A program made the translations under genes and the position numbers. Positions 13,823 through 24,865 of a stretch of DNA of 25,478 nucleotides are shown one piece after another. Below the pieces are notes generated by a model. It made no database searches and was not told where the DNA came from. It was given only the letters and a program-made list of their open reading frames with translations. Numbering within the stretch: position 1 is the first letter of the stretch; each line of letters starts with the position of its first letter. The DNA is from Leptospira ainlahdjerensis (GTDB lineage: Bacteria; Spirochaetota; Leptospiria; Leptospirales; Leptospiraceae). The stretch lies in assembly GCF_016919175.1 (NCBI RefSeq), contig NZ_JAFFPU010000032.1, forward strand, positions 1 through 25,478, read 5' to 3'.

Positions 13823-14334
13823 TTACCAATAGAAAGGGAGGTTAAAAATACCTCCTTTTCTATTGGTTTCGTTGAAATCTCTCCTTTCGTCTTTGAAATT
13901 TACAACATAGACCGAAAAATAACCCGCTACCAAATCATCGTCTGGATTGATGGACTTAGAAACGAAAGAACGGTGGAACCTTTTTGATCGGTGATTTCGC
14001 TCATAGCTCCTAATTTTTCCGGAATGTATGCTCTTTCGAAACTTGCTTGATTTCGGCGGTTCCGGTCGCTTGAACTTGAAGTTTCGATTTGTGGATTGAT
14101 CCAAGCTCTCATCGCCGCTCCTGAGGAAATATCCGTTACCCCAAAAAGTGCTGCTCTGTGGACGATCTTTACGGAATTGTGAAACGTTTCGTCCATCTCG
14201 ATTTCATACATGCTTTTACCGAAACTGGCGTGAAGCGCTTTGTATTCGAGCTTATAAGAAAATATATTTTGAGTTTGAAAATAGAAAATAAATTCCGGAA
14301 AATTGATTTCGGGGATGGATTGAAAGGGGTTCAT
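13823..14334 (-). pseudogene. Frameshifted hotdog-fold thioesterase-like gene
   Basis: A minus-strand frame from ATG 14334 encodes a PaaI/DUF4442-like hotdog signature, FHNSVKIVHRAALFGVTDISSGAA, corresponding to the family pattern N..G.vHGGalf.laD.asGaA. The frame stops at TAG 13927 after ...STVLSFLSPSIQTMIW. From about 13960 a second frame gives VSKSINPDDDLVAGYFSVYV and then VNFKDERRDF, the beta-strand pattern expected at the end of a hotdog domain. Joining the two at ...LSF/VSKS makes one continuous domain, so a single-base change near 13955-13965 probably broke the gene. The middle (ETSSSSDRNRRNQ) fits the family poorly. There another frame reads QVQATGTAEIKQVSKEHTF, so a second lesion is possible. 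The usual HGG is HRA. Confidence 0.5.
13826..13866 (+). terminator. Long hairpin terminator after the 71-aa gene
   Basis: CCAATAGAAAGGGAGG (13826-13841) pairs with CCTCCTTTTCTATTGG (13851-13866) with a single G-T wobble over a 9-nt loop. The T-run afterwards is short (TTT). It lies between convergent units and could serve both directions. Confidence 0.75.
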
Positions 14335-14773
14335 CTTTTGGTTAAGCTTCTTCGAAATCGAAGTTTTGTCTATTCTGGCGGATGAATTCGATTCAGTAAC
14401 ACACTTCTATGAATTTAATATTCAAGTTGTATAGGTCCACTGAAAAGAATCGAAATGAAGGTGTGCCTCTGTCTGAGGTTTTGATTTTTTTGAAAAGCTT
14501 TTTCAAAAAAAAATTGCTTTTATAAAAGGGTAAACCGATGCGTGAGACCGTCTTTGAAAGAATGTCTCTGATTCGAAACCCACTCGTGTTTAGTTGTATT
14601 TTTTGCTCTTAGAATTGATACGATCGCGTTTTGATTCGATTCAGAGCGGATTTGAGGAGAGGTCCTCGTGGGCTTTGATTTTATCGACGGAAAGAGAAAT
14701 CGGTTGGATCCACGGGAGCCTAATCTCAGTCAAAAGTAACTGTAAAGAGAATCGTACTTACAGCGAAGGAATT

Positions 14774-14840
14774 TTGTAGGAGTTCTTACAACGGGGATTT
14801 GTGCTTGCAAAAAGTATAATTTTGTGATAGAGGAAAGTTC
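14774..14840 (+). repeat. Dispersed palindrome-containing element, copy A
   Basis: It begins with the near-perfect palindrome TTGTAGGAGTTCTTACAA (14774-14791). After an 18-nt variable stretch it continues AAAAAGTATAATTTTGTGAT and AGAGGAAAGT. The copy at 17437 has the same order and nearly the same spacing. Confidence 0.75.
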
Positions 14841-14910
14841 CCGAGGTTTTCCCGCCACCACTCCCCACCACCCGAAATCAGGGCGGGGCGCGCGACTTTT
14901 TACGGTAGAG

Positions 14911-14934
14911 CGTCGTATCTACGACGTTTTTTTT
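14911..14934 (+). terminator. Orphan intrinsic terminator-like hairpin
   Basis: CGTCGTA and TACGACG are perfect 7-bp arms around TC (in practice a 6-bp stem with a 4-nt loop), directly followed by eight T residues. No plus-strand gene lies upstream, so it would end a non-coding transcript or be part of a repeat. Confidence 0.6.
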
Positions 14935-15052
14935 AAGGTCATACGACTTGTGGGTAAGCTTATGCGAAGCTCGGAATGAAATAGGGGAATGCCCCCAGAT
15001 CGTTTTTTCAGGCGGCTTATGAACTTTCTAACGAGCTCCTGAGAGTATTTTT

Positions 15053-15068
15053 TGTAAGAGTTCCCGCA
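15053..15068. repeat. Dispersed 16-bp palindrome, degenerate copy
   Basis: TGTAAGAGTTCCCGCA differs from the family consensus TGTARGAnnTCYTACA at two positions in its right half (CG in place of TA). It lies in the gene-free region. Confidence 0.6.
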
Positions 15069-15414
15069 TTTTTCAGTATCGAGATCAACCTTCAATCATT
15101 TTAGAATGAAACGAATCGAAGATTCGAATTTTTGTATATAGTGTTTTTCTATCGGATTCCACGAATTTTACGACTGGGCTTTCCTTTGCCTTGACTGCAA
15201 AACCTTTTTTAGAGGAGGAGATCCGAAGAACTCGTATCAAAAAAGTTTTCTTGATATAACCTGGAATGAGAAAGAAAAAATGGAGCCTTTCTTTTTGAAA
15301 TGATAAAAGTCGAACGCTCAAATTATAAAGTTTTTTTGCTTCTGAGAGAAAATGTTCCCAGTTCATTCTTCGAGGAAAATGCGATCAAAAAATTTGTATC
15401 GAAAAGATTGGATT

Positions 15415-15430
15415 TGTAGGATGTCTTACA
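15415..15430. repeat. Dispersed 16-bp palindrome
   Basis: TGTAGGATGTCTTACA, extended by TT before and AA after, is an imperfect palindrome with one G-T type mismatch. The same 16 bases occur again at 18470-18485. Confidence 0.7.
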
Positions 15431-15568
15431 AAAAAGAACGTTCAAAACGATTCCCCTTCCAAAAGAAGAGAATGTTTTGAAACGATTTCTGCGCTGGAAA
15501 GCTTCCCATTTTGGAAACAAAAATTTCCCTTTGCTTCTAAAATTCTAAGGGAAAATTTTCGAAAGGTA

Positions 15569-15599
15569 GGAACTCCCTCTTGGAAGGAGTTCCGTTTTT
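15569..15599. terminator. Terminator hairpin downstream of the PilZ-like gene
   Basis: GGAACTCC (15569-15576) and GGAGTTCC (15586-15593) form a perfect 8-bp stem, 17 nt past the stop of the minus-strand gene. The T-run (GTTTTT) is on the plus-strand side, so it looks more efficient for plus transcripts although only the minus strand has a gene next to it. The left arm with GTA before it resembles half of the dispersed palindrome. Confidence 0.6.
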
Positions 15600-15610
15600 G
15601 AATTCTAAAT

Positions 15611-15916
15611 TTAGGAAAGATCTCGAATCAGGTCTTCGATTTCCTGAACCTTATTAAAATCCCTTTCCGTATAGTTTAGATAGAGGTCGTATTCCGATCC
15701 GGAAATTTTCTCGCAACGAATCACTTTTACCGGGATTTGAATCGCACCGGAAAGACTGATCGTTCCGAGCTTGAGTTCTAAAACCGTCCCAGGTTCCACG
15801 GGAGAATCGGTTCTATGGAGCAAACCTTTCAGAATATTCTCAGCCAGCCGAAGACTCTGATCGGCCAGCTCGCTCAGATAAACGGTAATTGTGTTGGGAA
15901 TTCTGTTATAGTGCAT
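15611..15916 (-). CDS. Small PilZ-like domain protein
   Basis: This is a 101-residue protein. From about residue 40, PVEPGTVLELKLGTISLSG and IQIPVKVIRCEKISGSEYDL, then NYTERDFNKVQEIEDLI, follow the strand pattern of a PilZ barrel (G-x-x-L-x-L-x-L, then V-x-R, then a closing helix). The c-di-GMP-binding motifs RxxxR and (D/N)xSxxG are not evident, so binding is doubtful. The start is ATG 15916. I see no good ribosome binding site and no alternative in-frame start upstream. The gene lies 135 bp beyond serA on the same strand and is likely separate. It could be a non-binding PilZ adaptor. Confidence 0.6.
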   Translation of the reverse strand: MHYNRIPNTITVYLSELADQSLRLAENILKGLLHRTDSPVEPGTVLELKLGTISLSGAIQIPVKVIRCEKISGSEYDLYLNYTERDFNKVQEIEDLIRDLS

Positions 15917-16051
15917 AGCACAATAGTAGGGGATTCCAGGAAATTAAAGCAAGTAAAATTCAAAAAATTCTTTCTTAGAATCGATGAATTTTATATTACA
16001 TTTCCATTATGTTTTCTTTTTAGCAAATTGCTTTTACAAAAGGCGCTTTGT

Positions 16052-17275
16052 TTAATAAAGAATCCGAGTTTTGATCGAAAAAGGGTGTTTTTCGATTTTT
16101 TCCTTGAGTTCGTCTCCGATACTTTTGTCGATTACCATCGACAAGTATCCGATTTCCGCGCTGGTCCCTAAGTGTTGAGAACTGATATTGGCCCCAATTT
16201 CGGAAACCATGGAGTTGATATCCTTCAAAAAGCCGGGTTGGTTTTTGTGAACGTTCAGAATTCTATATTGCCCCGAAGGAAGAGGTGTGATTTCGAGATT
16301 TGGAAAGTTTACGGAGAATGTCGTAGAACCGTTGTTTATAAACTTCACGAGTTTACTTGCAACTTCGGAACCGATATTCCTCTGAGCCTCTTCCGTGCTT
16401 CCTCCGATATGCGGAGTGAGGATGACGTTAGGCAGGTTTTGCATCGGTGTTAGAAACGGATCATTGTTGGACTCGGGTTCTTCCGGGAATACATCAATTC
16501 CTGCACCGGCGATATGTCCTGACCGGATCGCTTCCGCGAGGGCTTCCAAATCCACCACTTTTCCGCGAGAAAGATTGATCATATAGGCGCCTTTTTTTGT
16601 AATTTCGATCTCCTTTTTTCCGTAGAGATTCATCGTCTCCGTCGTTTCGGGTACGTGAAAGGAGATAAAGTCCGAGTGTCTCAAAAGCTCTTGATAACTC
16701 GCTGCGGGCATCGCGTTTCCAAGCGGAAGAACGGTCTGAACGTCATAGTAGATAACTTTCATTCCCATGGCTTCGGCGAGAACGGAAACTTGGCTTCCGA
16801 TATGTCCGTATCCGACGATTCCTAGGGTTTTGCCTCGCACCTCGAAACAATTTTTGGAAATCTTATTCCAGATTCCGGAGTGTGTGTTGCGGATATGATC
16901 GGGAACTCTTCTTGCGAGCATGATCACTTCGGAAATCACAAGTTCCGCCACCGATCTTGTGTTGGAATACGGTGCGTTAAAAACCGGGATTCCTTTTTTT
17001 TCAGCTCCGCTCAAATCGACCTGATTGGTTCCGATACAGAAGCAGCCGATGGTAAGAAGACGTTTTGCTTTTTCGAGAACGGGTGCGGTCACGTTGGTCT
17101 TGCTTCGAATTCCAAGGACGTGAATGTTTTCGATTTCGTTTAAAAGTTCCTTCTCCGAAAACGCAGCGGGAAGGAGACGGACGTTAAAACCGTCGTTTTT
17201 GAAGAGATTGAAAGCGTCCTGATGGACGTTTTCGAGGAGAAGGACGTTGATCTTATCTTTTGGAAATGAAATCAT
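16052..17275 (-). CDS. serA: D-3-phosphoglycerate dehydrogenase, ACT-domain type
   Basis: This enzyme oxidises 3-phosphoglycerate to 3-phosphohydroxypyruvate with NAD, the first step of serine synthesis. The 407-residue length and single C-terminal ACT domain (about 337-407, beginning YRILNVHKNQPGFLKDINS) match the E. coli-type enzyme, which is inhibited by serine. The Rossmann motif is VGYGHIGSQV (154-163). Catalytic residues are Arg237 (NLSRG), Glu266 (PEEP) and His289 (TPHIGG). The family segment GCFCIGTNQVDL (77-88) is characteristic of SerA rather than other D-2-hydroxyacid dehydrogenases. The start is ATG 17275, with GGTAGG a few bases before it. It appears to be monocistronic, with a long upstream region. 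Confidence 0.96.
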   Translation of the reverse strand: MISFPKDKINVLLLENVHQDAFNLFKNDGFNVRLLPAAFSEKELLNEIENIHVLGIRSKTNVTAPVLEKAKRLLTIGCFCIGTNQVDLSGAEKKGIPVFNAPYSNTRSVAELVISEVIMLARRVPDHIRNTHSGIWNKISKNCFEVRGKTLGIVGYGHIGSQVSVLAEAMGMKVIYYDVQTVLPLGNAMPAASYQELLRHSDFISFHVPETTETMNLYGKKEIEITKKGAYMINLSRGKVVDLEALAEAIRSGHIAGAGIDVFPEEPESNNDPFLTPMQNLPNVILTPHIGGSTEEAQRNIGSEVASKLVKFINNGSTTFSVNFPNLEITPLPSGQYRILNVHKNQPGFLKDINSMVSEIGANISSQHLGTSAEIGYLSMVIDKSIGDELKEKIEKHPFSIKTRILY

Positions 17276-17775
17276 AAGTACCTACCAGGGTTTCAAGTGT
17301 GGGCTTCTCTGAAAATTGAATTTTTCATTTGGGTTCTTTGGAAACCGCTTTTGAGGTGGCCCTCTTTTGTGAAGATCCTGATCTTACCTACCAAGTCGAA
17401 AAACGATTTCGAATTTAAAAGACCCCTTAAGAATTTTTGTAAGAGTTCCTACATTTGATACTTTTTATTCGTAAAAAGTAGAATTTTGGGATAGAGAAAA
17501 GTCGACCGATTCTTCCGCATCCCCCTATCAAAAAACGTTCCATGTAATCTCCCGATGGCTCACGCCGTCCGAGTGGGATTTTCGTTTCACGGAGCTTTGT
17601 CGTGGTTACTACTGAGATTTCGTAAGATTCGAACCGCTTGTGGGGATGGGATCGAAGTTAGATTGGGTAGAATTGCCGAGTTCGGTTTTGTGAAGTTATG
17701 GTCCGGGATTCTTCTGGAATTTTCTTTCAAAACCGGGCTCTTTTCAGAAACTAGGAAAAAACCTCGGGGGTCCCT
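17276..17775. other. 500-bp divergent intergenic region
   Basis: This region separates serA from a plus-strand lipoprotein gene. It carries one copy of the dispersed element (17437-17503). A plus frame at 17555-17779 has no ribosome binding site, runs into the lipoprotein start and looks non-coding. No riboswitch-like fold or clear promoter pair is visible. Confidence 0.5.
17437..17503 (+). repeat. Dispersed palindrome-containing element, copy B
   Basis: TTGTAAGAGTTCCTACA (17437-17453) is followed after 19 nt by AAAAAGTAGAATTTTGGGAT and AGAGAAAAGT. It is homologous to the copy at 14774-14840 with small substitutions; the first 16-mer is the palindrome in the opposite polarity of its two variable positions. 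Confidence 0.75.
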
Positions 17776-18312
17776 TTGAAGACTCGAATTTTATCCATTC
17801 TTTTTTGCGTTCTTTTTTTTCTCGGAATTTCCTGTTCTTCTGCGAGCGTTCTTCAGACTCCGGAGCCTGCTCTGGAACAGATTCTTTTTCATTCGGATCC
17901 TCTTTGTCCAGGGTTTCACTTTCTTTGTTCTCAAGGGGATACCAAATCTATGAACTTTCGGGGAGTTTTTAAGAATTCCTCCGGAGAAAAGACGCTTTTC
18001 TTGGATTATTATCTCAGTTCTTTCGAGGTGAGTTTTCCAATCGGGGTTTCGATTCAATTGGACGGAACTTGGTACAATCTGAGAAAAGTAGGAACCGACT
18101 ATTCGGATTCTATGAGAATTTCTTCTTCAATTCCCTCCGAGCTTGTGGATCGAATTTTAAAAGCGAAGGAGATTACATTTAGTTTTTCTTCTCGCGAAAA
18201 AACCTCCAATCAACTTTTTTCTTCGAGAGATGCTTCCCGTTTTCAGGCACTCCTAAAAAATCTTAAGGAAAAATTGGACGCTCAGTCTAAATTGAATATT
18301 CTGAATCCTTAA
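17776..18312 (+). CDS. Predicted lipoprotein of unknown function
   Basis: This is a 178-residue protein with a lipoprotein signal: basic MKTR, a hydrophobic core, then the lipobox FFLGISC with lipidation predicted at Cys20 and Ser-Ser after it. The mature part has a compact strand-rich region (about 60-135, with FLDYYLSSFEVSFPIGVSIQ) and a C-terminal amphipathic helix rich in Lys. The start is TTG with GGGGGT about 6 nt upstream; no better in-frame start exists. Its 3' end overlaps the tail of the convergent gene at 18287-18688 by 26 bp. I recognise no family. Confidence 0.72.
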   Translation: MKTRILSILFCVLFFLGISCSSASVLQTPEPALEQILFHSDPLCPGFHFLCSQGDTKSMNFRGVFKNSSGEKTLFLDYYLSSFEVSFPIGVSIQLDGTWYNLRKVGTDYSDSMRISSSIPSELVDRILKAKEITFSFSSREKTSNQLFSSRDASRFQALLKNLKEKLDAQSKLNILNP

Positions 18313-18672
18313 TCTTCCCGGTTGGTTTAACGACTTCGGGCATAAAGACGGAAGACTGATTTTTGGAATTAGAATCGATCGCTTCTACAAAGTTGACCCA
18401 TCGTTCCAATTCTTCCTTTGCAAAAAGTCCGGGTGCGTCGAGAAGATTTGAATTCTTGGTTCCGGGAAGTGTAGGATGTCTTACACTTTTCTTTTGCACT
18501 GCGATTCGTGTGTGGAAGGAGATCGGAAGTTCGATTTCCGGAATTGATCGGAAGATTCGGTTTGTCGGAGGACGTTTCGCAGGAGCAAACGAATCCGTAT
18601 TTTTTCGAAGGGCGCTTTGTTCGGATTCCGCCGGATCGAATTCTTCTCCGAAACGGATTTGTGTGGGAACTC

Positions 18673-18688
<16 letters not shown>
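18287..18688 (-). CDS. 133-aa protein with apparent ATT start, overlapping its upstream neighbour
   Basis: A minus-strand frame follows the TAA at about 18692-18694 and runs 134 codons to a TAG at 18287-18289. Its composition is protein-like throughout, with segments such as VPTQIRFGEEFDPAESEQSA (7-26), PEIELPISFHTRIAVQKK and GLFAKEELERWVNFVEAIDS. The only start near the 5' end is ATT at 18688, inside the last codons of the large upstream gene (16-bp overlap). The first in-frame standard start is GTG 18499, which would discard the first half. Either ATT is used (as for infC in some bacteria), or an ATG was lost by one base change, or ribosomes continue from upstream by another route. No family is recognised. 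It is likely cytoplasmic and coupled to the upstream gene. Confidence 0.6.
18470..18485. repeat. Dispersed 16-bp palindrome inside a coding region
   Basis: TGTAGGATGTCTTACA is identical to the copy at 15415, here within the 133-aa minus-strand gene, where it encodes part of SVRHPTL. Confidence 0.6.
18662..18677. repeat. Dispersed 16-bp palindrome at a gene overlap
   Basis: TGTGGGAACTCTTACT matches the consensus at all but two positions. It covers the stop codon of the 1231-aa gene and early codons of the overlapping 133-aa gene. Confidence 0.45.
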
Positions 18689-22368
<3,680 letters not shown>

Positions 22369-22749
22369 GATATCCTGCTAAATACTATCGGAATCCTTGG
22401 AAATTCTCCAATGAAAAAACTCTTTCCGGAGAAAAGGAAAAAGGGAAGGAGAGGATAAAAGCGAGTTCGGTTTTTTCTCCTTTTTCTTTTTGGACGAAGA
22501 ATCCGGTTCCTTTTTAAAGGAGAATGGGCCTTTCTCGAATCCGATTTTGTTACAGCTCCTACAAAGAAGTTTTTGTTCCTTCGATGGAGCTTCCGTTTCG
22601 GGAAAAATCCGAATTCTTCATCGGAAAGGAGTTCCTCCGGGTTTCCATTTCGGACTTATGTCCGATTCCGGACTTTGTTCTTCTCTTTGGAAGCGAATTT
22701 CCAGATTTGCCTTATGCTTTTCGCAAAAGCGATCGAATCTTTATTCAGA
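22369..22749. other. Divergent intergenic region
   Basis: This region lies between the large minus-strand gene and the CBM48-like gene. Three overlapping plus frames are open at 22490-22766, none with a ribosome binding site. One (22582-22766, beginning MELPFREKSEFF) reads somewhat protein-like. A weak copy of the dispersed palindrome (TGTTACAGCTCCTACA) is at 22548-22563. Confidence 0.4.
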
Positions 22750-23628
22750 ATGAAATCGTTTCCTAAGACAAAAGTATTCCTCTTCGCTCTTCTTCTTACC
22801 ATTACCGTTGCCGTCGGCGCTGATGACGCCGGAAATTGGATCGGATCTTTTTCATCCGAAGACTACGAAGACTTTTTAGAACCGGTGGAAAAAGAAAAAA
22901 TCTACTATTACTGGCAGATGGAAAAACTAAAAAGACCGGTGGCGCCGAGATACATTCGATATATCGATTCTTCCCTTTCTCTCGAAACCGGGAGACTTCT
23001 CAATCGAGGAATTCTTTTCACCTTTGAAGGAATCGAAAACGAAGACGTTTCCGTCTGCGGAAATTTTTCGCTCTGGAGATGTCTTCCTCTCAAAAAAAAC
23101 GACCACGGAATTTTTTACACAGTCTACGATCCCGAAAGCAAAGACACAATTCGAGAAGAACTCAAGGTCTTAGAATACAAATTCAGAGTGGACGGTCTCT
23201 TTACTCATGATCCGTCTAACCCCGATTCGACGGAAGACGGAGACGGTTCTCTGGTTTCCAGGATCGTCGCCGTTCCATCCGGACCGGACAAACACGTGAC
23301 CACGAGAATCTTAGAAGATTCTCCCTATGAAGAATTGGAGTATAGAACCGTCGAGTTTAGAATCTACGCTCCCGAAGCGGAGATGATCACCCTAGTCGGA
23401 GATTTTAATCACTGGGATCCGGAACAGGATATTCTTAAAAAAGAAAGGGACGGGGTTTTCACACTCATCAAGAAGATGAAATCCGGGAATTATCTCTATA
23501 ACTTTGTACGCGACGGAAAGATGATTTTGGATTCGTTTAACCAGAACACTCGTCTCAGAGTCGATACCGGTGAAATTTCTTCCTATTTGATCGTTCCGGA
23601 ACGAACCTACGCTCTGGAAGCAAAATAA
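22750..23628 (+). CDS. Exported protein with two CBM48/AMPK-glycogen-binding-like domains
   Basis: The 292-residue protein has a signal peptide (about 1-23, VFLFALLLTITVAVGADD) and two E-set/CBM48-like domains. The first is at about 86-176 (GILFTFEGIE, VCGNFSLWRCLPL, LEYKFRVDG). The second, at about 198-283, is the classical form: VEFRIYAPEA, LVGDFNHWDP, GNYLYNF and DSFNQNTRL. In glycogen-binding modules the GxFNxW segment contacts sugar; Trp222 fits, and domain 1 keeps a Trp at 109. There is no catalytic domain, so it may bind a glycan or serve as a protein-interaction module in the periplasm. The frame is open from 22573, but the ATG at 22750 starts the signal peptide; no good ribosome binding site is visible, and 22714 is an alternative. 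Confidence 0.82.
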   Translation: MKSFPKTKVFLFALLLTITVAVGADDAGNWIGSFSSEDYEDFLEPVEKEKIYYYWQMEKLKRPVAPRYIRYIDSSLSLETGRLLNRGILFTFEGIENEDVSVCGNFSLWRCLPLKKNDHGIFYTVYDPESKDTIREELKVLEYKFRVDGLFTHDPSNPDSTEDGDGSLVSRIVAVPSGPDKHVTTRILEDSPYEELEYRTVEFRIYAPEAEMITLVGDFNHWDPEQDILKKERDGVFTLIKKMKSGNYLYNFVRDGKMILDSFNQNTRLRVDTGEISSYLIVPERTYALEAK

Positions 23629-23737
23629 CTTCTTTTTTTCATTGACCTATTTCGCGATCCATAGAGAGCAAAATGCGCCAAAGATGCAGAGCGTAATCTT
23701 TGATTGTTCCAATATAACTTCTTTTTTTCATTGACCT
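23625..23737. repeat. Direct 24-bp repeat flanking a 65-bp segment
   Basis: The identical sequences at 23625-23648 and 23714-23737 begin ATAACTTCTTTTTTTC and end ATTGACCT. The first contains the stop codon of the CBM48-like gene. The second, with its TTGACC, lies about 30 bp before the next start and may provide a -35 box. Confidence 0.85.
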
Positions 23738-23764
23738 CGTCTTTTCCCGGGCTTTCTTCTACTC

Positions 23765-24514
23765 ATGGAAAAAATCCGGCTGGGTGTGTATACGTTTGGA
23801 ATCCTCATTGTCGGGATTCTCGTTTTTACACTGTCTAAGAGCTGGTTCATTTTAGATAGGGGGGTGGAATTGGTGGAACCCGGTTCCAACAAAGAAGAAC
23901 CTTTGGCCCCGTCCGATCGAAGTTCCGATCTCCTCAATCATTCGGTTGTCCTTTGGGATCGTTTTTTATTCTATCCTTTTGAACTTTCCAGAGAAACGGT
24001 CGCGGGTCCTAGAAAAACTCTCAACCACGCGCGCAATCTTACCGTGATCGATTTAGAATCCGGGAAGCCGCGAAAACTTTTCAATCGTAACGTTTATATC
24101 TGGGATTACTTTACGGGATCCAACAAAGAAAAAGAAATCGGGGTCGCTGAAACCTCGGAAGAATCGGAATTGGATTCAGTCTCTGCTTCGGGAATATCCA
24201 CGGGAAAAAATCTGGTTTTGATCGGAATGACGGAGGATACGAACAAGGACGGGTTTCTCAATCAAAGAGATCGTAAACAGGTTTTTATCTACAATCCGAT
24301 CGGGGCAGCGCTCGTCGGTGTTCTTCCTAGGAAATATTCTTTGCAAAAAATAATTCCTTCTACTGGTAAGGATAGGCTTGTGATGATCGTTTCTTTGGAA
24401 GAGGAAAAAGAAGAATCGAAAAAAAAGAAAACTCCTTCGGTAAAACTTCCGGAAACCACATTCTATATTTATGATATTCGAAACGGAAGAGGAACTCTCG
24501 TAGAGAATCCCTGA
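23765..24514 (+). CDS. Membrane-anchored protein with EF-hand-like loop
   Basis: This is a 249-residue protein with one N-terminal hydrophobic helix (about 8-26, no cleavage site or lipobox), so it is anchored with the rest outside the cytoplasm. Most of it is strand-rich (HSVVLWDRFLFYPFELS, ARNLTVIDLESGKPRKLFN). Residues 158-169, DTNKDGFLNQRD, fit a calcium-binding EF-hand/dockerin loop with Asp at 1 and 12, Asn at 3, Asp at 5 and Gly at 6. A Glu/Lys-rich stretch follows near 205-220. The alternating 'value reported' strands suggest a beta-propeller fragment, but I recognise no family. The ATG has no obvious ribosome binding site; the helix directly after it supports this start. Confidence 0.7.
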   Translation: MEKIRLGVYTFGILIVGILVFTLSKSWFILDRGVELVEPGSNKEEPLAPSDRSSDLLNHSVVLWDRFLFYPFELSRETVAGPRKTLNHARNLTVIDLESGKPRKLFNRNVYIWDYFTGSNKEKEIGVAETSEESELDSVSASGISTGKNLVLIGMTEDTNKDGFLNQRDRKQVFIYNPIGAALVGVLPRKYSLQKIIPSTGKDRLVMIVSLEEEKEESKKKKTPSVKLPETTFYIYDIRNGRGTLVENP

Positions 24515-24865
24515 TTCGAACGAGAAGAATTCAAGTCATCGCGATTTAAGACGGAATCGAATGCGACCAAGGCAATTTTCTTAAATGAGAAAAAGTTCCT
24601 TCGAAAGTAGTATTCCTCGAGAAGGCACTTCTTTAGTCGGAATCCAGCGGCTTAGCAATTCTAAATTCCCAAGGTAAGGAATTTTCTTACATTATCGTTT
24701 CTGAATTGGAATCAATCGATTCTCAAACAAAGAAGTATATTCAAAAAATAGAATTCGTTGTCGGTTCTGAGCAAACACGGATACACAAGAATTACGAAAC
24801 CAAAACGGAGGGGCTGTGAAGGTCCACTCCGTTACGAGTTATCAATGACGTTGCAGATCGAAGAT
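24515..24865. other. Intergenic region between convergent genes
   Basis: No coding frame is convincing. The only clear structure is the hairpin at 24804-24833. The rest is AT-rich sequence with a short hairpin-like GTAAG...CTTAC near 24675. Confidence 0.5.
24804..24833 (-). terminator. Probable terminator of trxB
   Basis: On the minus strand AACGGAG (24833-24827 side) pairs with CTCCGTT (24810-24804) over a 16-nt loop and is followed by TTGGTTTCG. It is about 30 nt beyond the trxB stop. The stem is short and the T-run interrupted. Confidence 0.5.

Larger units (their letters stand above)
14335..15610. other. About 1.2-kb region without a supported gene, repeat- and hairpin-rich
   Basis: Short open frames exist on both strands (for example minus 15085-15366, plus 14594-14779), but they lack ribosome binding sites and family motifs. 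What can be seen is a T/A palindrome TTTTTTGAAAAGCTTTTTCA near 14485, three copies of a 16-bp dispersed palindrome, a GC-rich island at about 14840-14900 and a strong terminator-like hairpin at 14911. This looks like decayed sequence with accumulated repeats. Confidence 0.6.

Noticed and set aside
15085..15520. Two short minus-strand frames in the gene-free region
   Set aside because: No ribosome binding sites, low-complexity Lys/Phe/Ser content, and they contain a dispersed palindrome; not supportable as genes.
17555..17779. A 74-codon plus-strand frame before the lipoprotein gene
   Set aside because: No ribosome binding site and it runs into the lipoprotein start; composition is Arg/Phe-rich as in non-coding frames.
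22582..22766. A 61-codon plus-strand frame starting MELPFREKSEFF, overlapping the CBM48-like gene start
   Set aside because: Reads somewhat like protein, but two other frames are also open here, no ribosome binding site is seen and no family is recognised; left undecided.
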